Shown here piece by piece: positions 15,161 through 21,421 of a stretch of DNA of 21,421 nucleotides. Source of the stretch: Dipetalonema caudispina (lineage: Eukaryota; Nematoda; Chromadorea; Rhabditida; Onchocercidae); assembly GCA_013365325.1 (NCBI GenBank), contig JABVXV010000610.1, positions 1 to 21,421 of the forward strand, given 5' to 3'. Each line of letters begins with the position of its first letter. Within the stretch, counting starts at the first letter, position 1. The translations under genes were made by a program, and so were the position numbers. The notes below the pieces were generated by a model. The model saw only the letters and a list, made by a program, of their open reading frames with translations, was not told the DNA's origin and searched no databases.

Positions 15161-16732
15161 TACCAAATCATCACTAAGAAATTGTCAAGTGATCTGTAAT
15201 GTCAATTACGTGATGATTAATGACATCTTTCGCAATTCCTCCCAAATGAGGAATATAAATACTACCATAATTGGGAGAAAAATAAGTGTGTGTTAATTAA
15301 GTCTCTTAGCCTGTGCTGTTTGGCATTATGAAATCATAACCTTTGCTACAAATTTCGACTCGAAACTTGTATTATAACATCGACAATAAACCTCTCCCAA
15401 AGAAGAAGTCTCCACCACAGTTCGATCGCGCTCAATCAAAACTTCCTCAACAAATCCCAAAGAAAAGTTCATGACATAAAGCTTACATTTGTGCCTAAAC
15501 TTTTTTCACGAATAGTTACACATGGTTATGCAAAGTTGCATATATGCTCGTTTATATCTATTTAACAAACCGGAATTATTTCTGAGTGGATGATCATCAA
15601 GAAATATTTCCACAAAAACCAGTCAAAGGAATTGAAAGACAGATCTTTCTTCCGGTTTGCTCTAGAAATTTTCTCCTTTATCATTCCATACCTTCCTAGG
15701 CTATTATATAATATGTCGACAGCATTCCATTGGTATCATTTATCACAACATAATTCTTCTACGATTCCTTTTCTTCTTCTAGACCTTTTTCTTTTCATCA
15801 TTCATCGATATAAATTTCACTAGACAAAAAGGTAGAAGGGTTTGGGAGAAATTTCTACCTGTCCTCTTTTCTCCTTTATCTCATCTTAAGATGCATGCAT
15901 ATTCAATAAGTAAAGTCGTAGGGTCAAGTAAATATAGATTATGGTGGGAGAAGAGACTAACAGTGAAAGAAAGGAAACGTGATACAATATCAGAGTAGAT
16001 TCAGTTTGATGCTTAAGCTCAGACATATTTCATTACAATGACAAGTCTATAAACATTTTTTGAGACAAAAGTTCAGCATTGCTTTTTTCATGTAACACCA
16101 AATTTTTCACTTATTAAGCAAAGCATTCTTGCCATAATTTACTGAACAAAATGCCTTTTAAATTTCTTTAATTTATCCCATTGTCTATTTTAAAATTTCT
16201 TACATATTAATATTAAAATAACAAAATACAAACGAGAGGATTTTATTATCTTTTAAGCCACAATTCCTCAAAATAAAAAAGCCTACTCTTGAGAAGTCAC
16301 AAGCAATCAGTACAAATAAACCGAACTCATCAAAATGCAATGATTCAATTACTTACTTCCCTTTAATTTAAATTAAATTACTCTAGCAGTCTAAGCTTTC
16401 TCCATCTAGCGGGTTTCTTCCCTTCTCTTCCTTAAACTAATCAACACTACCTGCCATATTTCGATCAGTAGCATTAACGAAGAATTTGAAAATGAATCTG
16501 AATAAAACAAAAGCTTACAAATGACTCATTTATAATTCAGAAATACAACACTCAGAAATTTCGAATATCATTGATGATTATAATAGATCCCAGATATTTC
16601 AATCATTCCCGAAAAACCTTTTTCCGAGTGATCCAATTACGCCAGTAGCCCACAAAAAACCTCAAACCATTTTACGCAATGATAAATACAACGAAATTTA
16701 AGTTCCCATATTTTTGACTGTTCCAACCATGC

Positions 16733-16885
16733 TATTTAATTATTATTAATATTATTGTTATTACTGTTATCACCAATATTCACTATTAAAATTACTATTT
16801 TAATTGCTATCACTTCTATTAACCATTAATATCATATATAAAATATACTATTGTCACTGTCACTACCACTATTCACTTTTGCTAC
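16733..16885. repeat. Decayed ATT/ACT triplet-rich tract
   Basis: A run of ATTATT, ACTATT, CACTATT and related triplets looks like an old trinucleotide microsatellite broken by substitutions. No coding content. Confidence 0.6.
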
Positions 16886-17795
16886 ATTAATATTACCGAT
16901 GATGTAAATAAGTCTTTCAGATTTACTGAAACAAATATTTGCTTAGTAAAATTACTTTTTAGTTCAATTTAAAAGAAAAATTTTTTTTAATTTGTTAGAA
17001 GAAGAATAATAATATCATTGACATTGAATAAAGTTTGATCAAATAAATGTACTGCAACAGTTACTTTTTCAAGTTTACTGAAACATATATTTATTTAATG
17101 AAATTGTTTGCATTTTAATCAAATATCAGCCAACATTTTCAACAAAAGCAAGCGAAAATAATAAAAAAGTGGTTGAATGTTGCAAAACAAAATAATGGGC
17201 CAAAAAAAAAAGACAAACATTTATTATTCAAAGACAATAAAAAAATCTAACAAAAAGCCATTGGATAAAAAAGACCATATACAGAAAATTTCCATCTTTT
17301 TTTGAGTAAACTCTCTAATAAACAATTTTTTGCAAAGAATTTCTTCGCATTCTCTAAAAAATTTCATTATTAAAAATCGTACATTTCAGAGGCTTATCAA
17401 AACGAATATAAATTATAAGGTACAAGAGGTAAGTATTAAATTTGCTGATTTTATATGATAACTACATTGCACATTTCTTTTCCTAACAGCTGTGTAGCGT
17501 ATTTCATTGAATCTCAATAGATCAAATTTGCAATCTTTGCGAATTAAATTCCAATAAAAAAATTGCAGATGCGATCAAAAAAATGTAACAACTGATAAAA
17601 TATTGTCATAACATATTAAAATATTAAATGATAAGATGGATGCGGAATGAACTTCTGTTTGATTATTATTCAAAATTTCCCTTCAAATTCAATCAATCAC
17701 TTTTGTTATTAAAGCAGGAAATAATGAGGAAAGCATAAATAATAAAGAAAGTTAAACAGTGCAAATACAATTTAAGCTACCACAATGTAATAATT

Positions 17796-18162
17796 TCATA
17801 GCCTTACAGTCGAAATTATTTTCTTTATTAATACATTTGTAGCATTGATATCATCTGTTGTTAGCGTAACTAAAGTGCTCACTGTAGAATATAACTTTTT
17901 ATCAGAATCTTTATGCTTCTTTTTGTGATCTTTCAAATCAAAATTTCGACCGAATTCACTACCATATACATCACATTTCAATAATTTTCCGACCTATGCA
18001 TCCATTCATGTTTTCGTTGATTGCTACGATCATTGAAACCTCTGTCGCCCACCTCACATTTGAATTGCCATTAATCGCTGTGTATCCGTTTATGTTGTTG
18101 CAGATTGCTGGATGTCTTGAATGCTTTACTGCACACCTCACATTGGAATTGCCGTTCATCCC
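17796..18162 (-). pseudogene. Decayed C2H2 zinc-finger array, minus-strand part (three fingers)
   Basis: Read on the minus strand from 18162, the array shows three 63-bp finger units. The first, at 18080-18142, is intact: CEVCSKAFKTSSNLQQHKRIH with C-x2-C and H-x3-H. A stop TAA then sits in the linker. The second, at 17996-18058, reads CEVGDRGFNDRSNQRKHEWMH; its second Cys is Gly. A frameshift follows near 17980. The third, at 17913-17975, reads CDVYGSEFGRNFDLKDHKKKH; its second Cys is Tyr. C2H2 fingers bind zinc and usually DNA. With stop, frameshift and lost ligands this stretch cannot make a working array, so I call it a pseudogene. Introns removing every lesion are unlikely because the lesions fall within repeat units. 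Confidence 0.8.
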
Positions 18163-18421
18163 TTATTTCAGATATCAAATGAAGGCTTGCAAATTCACAA
18201 AGTGACACACGGAGACAAACAACCATTCAACTGTGAGGAATGCGGTAAAGAATTCAAATATCCGTGCAAGCTGCGAGATCATATGAAAATCCATACAGGC
18301 ATGAAGGAATTTATATGGTAAGGAATTCAAACGGCTCAGCAATCTGTAACAACATAAATTGATACACAGGAATAAACGACAATTCAAATGTGATATATGC
18401 GGTAAAGATTTCAATGTTGCG
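18163..18421 (+). pseudogene. Zinc-finger fragment, left arm of inverted repeat (plus strand)
   Basis: On the plus strand this arm reads TTATTTCAG then ISNEGLQIHKVTHGDKQPFN and one intact finger at 18232-18294 (CEECGKEFKYPCKLRDHMKIH) followed by HTGMKEFIW and a stop at 18319-18321. One frame over, YGKEFKRLSNL, a stop, QHKLIH and then FKCDICGKDFN follow. The second finger has therefore lost its Cys pair to a small deletion that also shifts the frame, and carries a TAA where the related finger C has CAA. The TTATTTCAG start looks like an intron/exon acceptor carried along with the duplication. Confidence 0.82.
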
Positions 18422-18458
18422 ATCATTGAAATCTCTACCGCAAATTTCATATTTGAAT

Positions 18459-18717
18459 CGCAACATTGAAATCTCTACCGCAAATTTCATATTTGAATTG
18501 TCATTTATCCCTGTGTATCAATTTATGTTGTTACAGATTGCTGAGCCGATTGAATTCCTTACCATATAAATTCCTTCATGCCTGTATGGATCTTCATATG
18601 ATCTCGCAACCTGCACGGATATTTGAATTCTTTACCGCATTCCTCACAGTTGAATGGTTGTTTGTCTCCGTGTGTCACTTTGTGAATTTGCAAGCCTTCA
18701 TTTGATATCTAAAATAA
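18459..18717 (-). pseudogene. Zinc-finger fragment, right arm of inverted repeat (minus strand)
   Basis: This is the reverse complement of 18163-18421 with about 11 differences by eye (near 96% identity). On the minus strand it reads from a TTATTTTAG acceptor-like site into the same finger, CEECGKEFKYPCRLRDHMKIH (18586-18648), the same Cys-pair deletion and the same TAA. It is in the same orientation as the three fingers at 17913-18142 and is probably the original location. Confidence 0.82.
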
Positions 18718-19512
18718 CATGAAATGATTCATATTATGATCCAGACTGCTTGTTAACTTTTTTTCCTGAAATTTTTGAACAACAGTAGCCGGTGGAATTA
18801 TGCAGATATCACTGTAAAATCTTTGAATAACAATACTTCGCCACCATTTGCTTTTGTTGTACTTCAGAAGTTGCTTAACAAATTGTAGTGGTTAGTTTGA
18901 AAATGAGTGTCAGTTCTATTATTTTATATTACTGATTTGATACGAAAGGATGAACAGACTGATGCCATAAAAATGATTCCGGAATTTAATGTACAAACTT
19001 CCTGTGTTGTAGTTTGATTTTTGCTACAGGATGTGGTACCAAAACACAGATTACTTTTAAAGTAAATAAGAAATGAAAAAGCGGTACTTCACAAGCTGTA
19101 TTTTTGTTCTTAGCTAAGACAAAAGATTTATGAATATTTAATTTTTATGTTGAGAACAATGTCTTACTTAAATACCGTCGTTACTTGTATGACGCATAAT
19201 GGCAATACAAAGATTGCAAAATAATATTGTAGCAGCATACTGATCCGAAACAATTTCCGCTAATAAATGGTTATGTTGGAGTGATGGAATCTAACACGGA
19301 ATATATTCTCGAAGAATATCCCTCGAAATGTAAAAATGGAAAGTATTAGAAAATGGCCAACCGGTCCAACGAAGAATAACTGTCACACTGTTGGAGAGAG
19401 CCGTTTTAATGTATTCCGATAAACCGTACGACCTATGATCAGACAAAATCACAGAATGTTAATCTTTTTGCATAATGTAACTCCATAGCTCTCTAAAACA
19501 TTTTATTAGTTA

Positions 19513-19670
19513 CACTGGGAAATCATAGTTCAAAGCAAATAGAATCATTGTTTATGTAGTATCAATGCATAACTGTGGAACAATTGACAATCACCGGGAA
19601 ATCATAGTTCAAAGCAAATAGAATCATTGTTTATGTAGTATCAATGCATAACTGTGGAACAATTGACAAT
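19513..19670. repeat. Perfectly phased 79-bp tandem duplication, two copies, one mismatch
   Basis: Copy 1 is 19513-19591 and copy 2 is 19592-19670. They differ only at 19516 (T) versus 19595 (C). The near identity points to a recent duplication. No coding frame or known element. Confidence 0.97.
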
Positions 19671-20426
19671 CATCACCCCAGGATGAAATAATCTGGCGAA
19701 TATGTAAATTTATCACCAAAAATGATGTGGCACTGGTTTTTGATCGCGATTTACTAAACTTTAAACAAATTTGTATGTTTCATATTTGAATGTATGACTT
19801 TTTTATGTGAGATTTATAATCAAAATTTATGCTTATTTACCAAGAATTAATATCTGCGTAGAATACAATCAGTTCCTGTGATCTATGATTACTGAAATGC
19901 TTTTAATTATGAGAATGAGAAAAATTGCTGCTTACACAGTAATAGAAGCAAAATTAAAACTTGAAAACAATGATTGTTCAAATGGTTTAAAAGAGTCTAA
20001 CAGAAATCTCTAAAAAATATAAATTCATATTATGTACAGAAAACTTTAGTACACTTTTGATATTAACTGTTTTTTTATTATTAACAAAAAATTTGGTAAA
20101 AATTATATGAACAAATTAAAATTTTTTTGGTATAATTTTACATTTAGTTGCTAATCTCGCAAAAATGGCTCCGATTTTCAAAATATCTTTGATTTCTCAA
20201 CATGGAGAATTAAGAAAATTAGCAAGTACTAAGGGACTGTTATGTTCAATTCCTTTTTTTTTTTTTGCATAAATAGCTCCTCAAACAACAGTTAAGACAA
20301 CTGTTCGTGCAAAATGTTCTGAATTTATCTTTTAAGAAGTGACGGTCCAAATATGATTAATTAAATCCTGAAGTTTCGAAACTAAGACTTGAAAATTCAG
20401 TAAAGTCAGCAGCCCAAGAATTTCAT

Positions 20427-20550
20427 GCTTCTGACGACCAAGATATCTTACCGCCTTTTTTGAAACTGGAAAAGTGAAAATTAAAATGACTGTCGAAAAT
20501 TTCACTTCCATCCATGAAATTCGCTTTTCAGTTTGATCTTGGTCAGAAGC
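20427..20550. repeat. Small imperfect inverted repeat
   Basis: GCTTCTGACGACCAAGAT (20427-20444) pairs with ATCTTGGTCAGAAGC (20536-20550), and inside it AAACTGGAAAAG (20463-20474) pairs with CTTTTCAGTTT (20524-20534), with a bulge on the left side. No flanking target-site duplication was seen, so it is not called a transposon. Confidence 0.55.
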
Positions 20551-21421
20551 AAACAAACAATGTGGTCGTCTAAATGAGTTGTGCACCTTTTATAAGCTTT
20601 AGTGAATTAATTGCCAAAAATAGATCCTGATTTTCTTTTCAAGATTGATGAAGCCAATAGCAATATGATACCACCCGTAAGAATTTGAGTGGTATGTCTT
20701 TTTCGTTGAATTGACAGATCCGAAAATTAATCTTAGAAGCTAAGGGATGATAACTTAAATTCTAAGGTCTTTTTTCCAATTTTCAACTTTAATTTCATAA
20801 TGATATCCCGGGAAAAACTCATTCCTTCAAAAAATGACAAATTTTGATGAATTTCAGTCATCGATGTTACCAATAAGCAGCAAGCAGATTTTCCAATCTA
20901 AGCATTAAACTCTACTATATATTCACTAGGAGTGGTACAGTTTCAGCTTCAAGTAGAATATTGAGTTAATCTTTTATGTTTCTTACCTTTCTTAATTAGT
21001 ATGACTAAATTTTATTTGTTTTGATGAGAAATACATACAATGAATTGTGGTTGATGGTAGTTTGAAGGTTTTTTTTAAGCGTGCAAAATCTTTAATTTGC
21101 GTTAAAAAATTACAATAAGTGTACAAGCAGTTTAGGTAAGTTTCCAAAAACTATATGTCGTGAAAGTTTTGATTTGTGGTAGAAGGAATCTGTCTTTTGT
21201 TGTAGACAGTATAGTCCTTTTGATTGGGTAACACGACAAAATATTTGAATATAGAATTTATTGAATAACACAGCAATTAATACCAGCAATGTTATAATAA
21301 TTTTAATGGCTTAATAGGTTAAAGTCACTGAGCTGACTTTTGGTCGGAAGCTTTCAGTAACAGGAATAAAGTTGGAGAGGTGGAAGTGAGTGGATGAATG
21401 AGCGAATAAGTCAATGCGTGA

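Larger units (their letters stand above)
14837..17795. other. Intergenic AT-rich region, no supported gene
   Basis: It includes the presenilin 3'UTR, degenerate minisatellite-like units at 14985-15160, a decayed ATT/ACT triplet tract at about 16733-16885, and a diverged pair of 40-bp segments (about 16915-16955 and 17066-17107, sharing TTTACTGAAACA). The few open frames look like composition-driven chance frames. Confidence 0.7.
18163..18717. repeat. Large inverted repeat: 259-bp arms, 37-bp spacer
   Basis: The left arm is 18163-18421, the right arm 18459-18717 and the spacer 18422-18458. The arms match end to end without gaps, with scattered substitutions. The spacer (containing GAAATCTCTACCGCAAATTT) is itself a near-copy, in direct orientation, of the inner end of the right arm (18464-18499). 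Any transcript through it would fold into a long, nearly perfect hairpin. Confidence 0.93.
18718..21421. other. No supported gene; AT-rich region with minor repeats
   Basis: Open frames on both strands are short. The longest, on the minus strand at 20332-20586 (84 codons, no ATG start), overlaps an imperfect inverted repeat and has no recognisable domain. Homopolymer runs such as 13 T at 20254-20266 occur. Nothing identifies an exon of a neighbouring gene. Confidence 0.65.

Noticed and set aside
15415..15440. GTTCGATC near 15420 as a tRNA T-loop
   Set aside because: The stem bases do not pair and no acceptor stem is visible.
18466..18705. Plus-strand 79-codon frame (KSLPQISYLNC...) as a protein
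   Set aside because: It is the antisense of the zinc-finger arm, and its twin on the minus strand at 18175-18450 is the same artefact of the inverted repeat.

Overview
This looks like nuclear DNA of a nematode that is not a close relative of Caenorhabditis. It is AT-rich, has long introns with TTTCAG-type 3' splice sites, and carries two multi-exon genes that can be recognised by protein content. Both genes match nematode proteins best, as far as I can recall those sequences: CEH-32 (the Six3/6 homeobox class) and SPE-4 (the divergent sperm presenilin). A spirurid or filarial worm would fit, but the sequence alone does not prove this. No prokaryotic, viral or CRISPR features were seen.

Layout. 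Positions 1-119 are an (AAT)n microsatellite cut by the window edge. Positions 156-4795 (+) hold the 3' part of a Six3/6-class homeobox gene. Two exons (156-260, 519-671) encode the homeodomain. A 3.3-kb intron follows, then a terminal exon (3982-4795) encodes an acidic, Ser-rich tail. The exons for the N-terminal SIX domain lie upstream of the window. Positions 4796-10209 are about 5.4 kb with no gene I can support. Positions 10210-14836 (+) hold a complete presenilin of the SPE-4 type in eight exons that join without a break to give 397 residues. Seven exons are firm and the first is predicted. Both catalytic aspartates, the GxGD motif and the PALP motif are present.

Positions 14837-17795 are AT-rich and hold only degenerate repeats. 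Positions 17796-18717 hold a decayed C2H2 zinc-finger array, mostly on the minus strand. It has been rearranged into a near-perfect inverted repeat: 259-bp arms about 96% identical, separated by a 37-bp spacer. Positions 18718-21421 contain no supported gene, but include a fresh 79-bp tandem duplication and a small imperfect inverted repeat.

The two intact genes are not obviously related in function: one is a head/anterior patterning transcription factor, the other an intramembrane aspartyl protease relative linked to sperm organelles. The observations most worth following are the zinc-finger foldback (a possible hairpin-RNA source), the presenilin catalytic Asp codon split by an intron, and a protein-like, splice-compatible reading frame inside that same intron.
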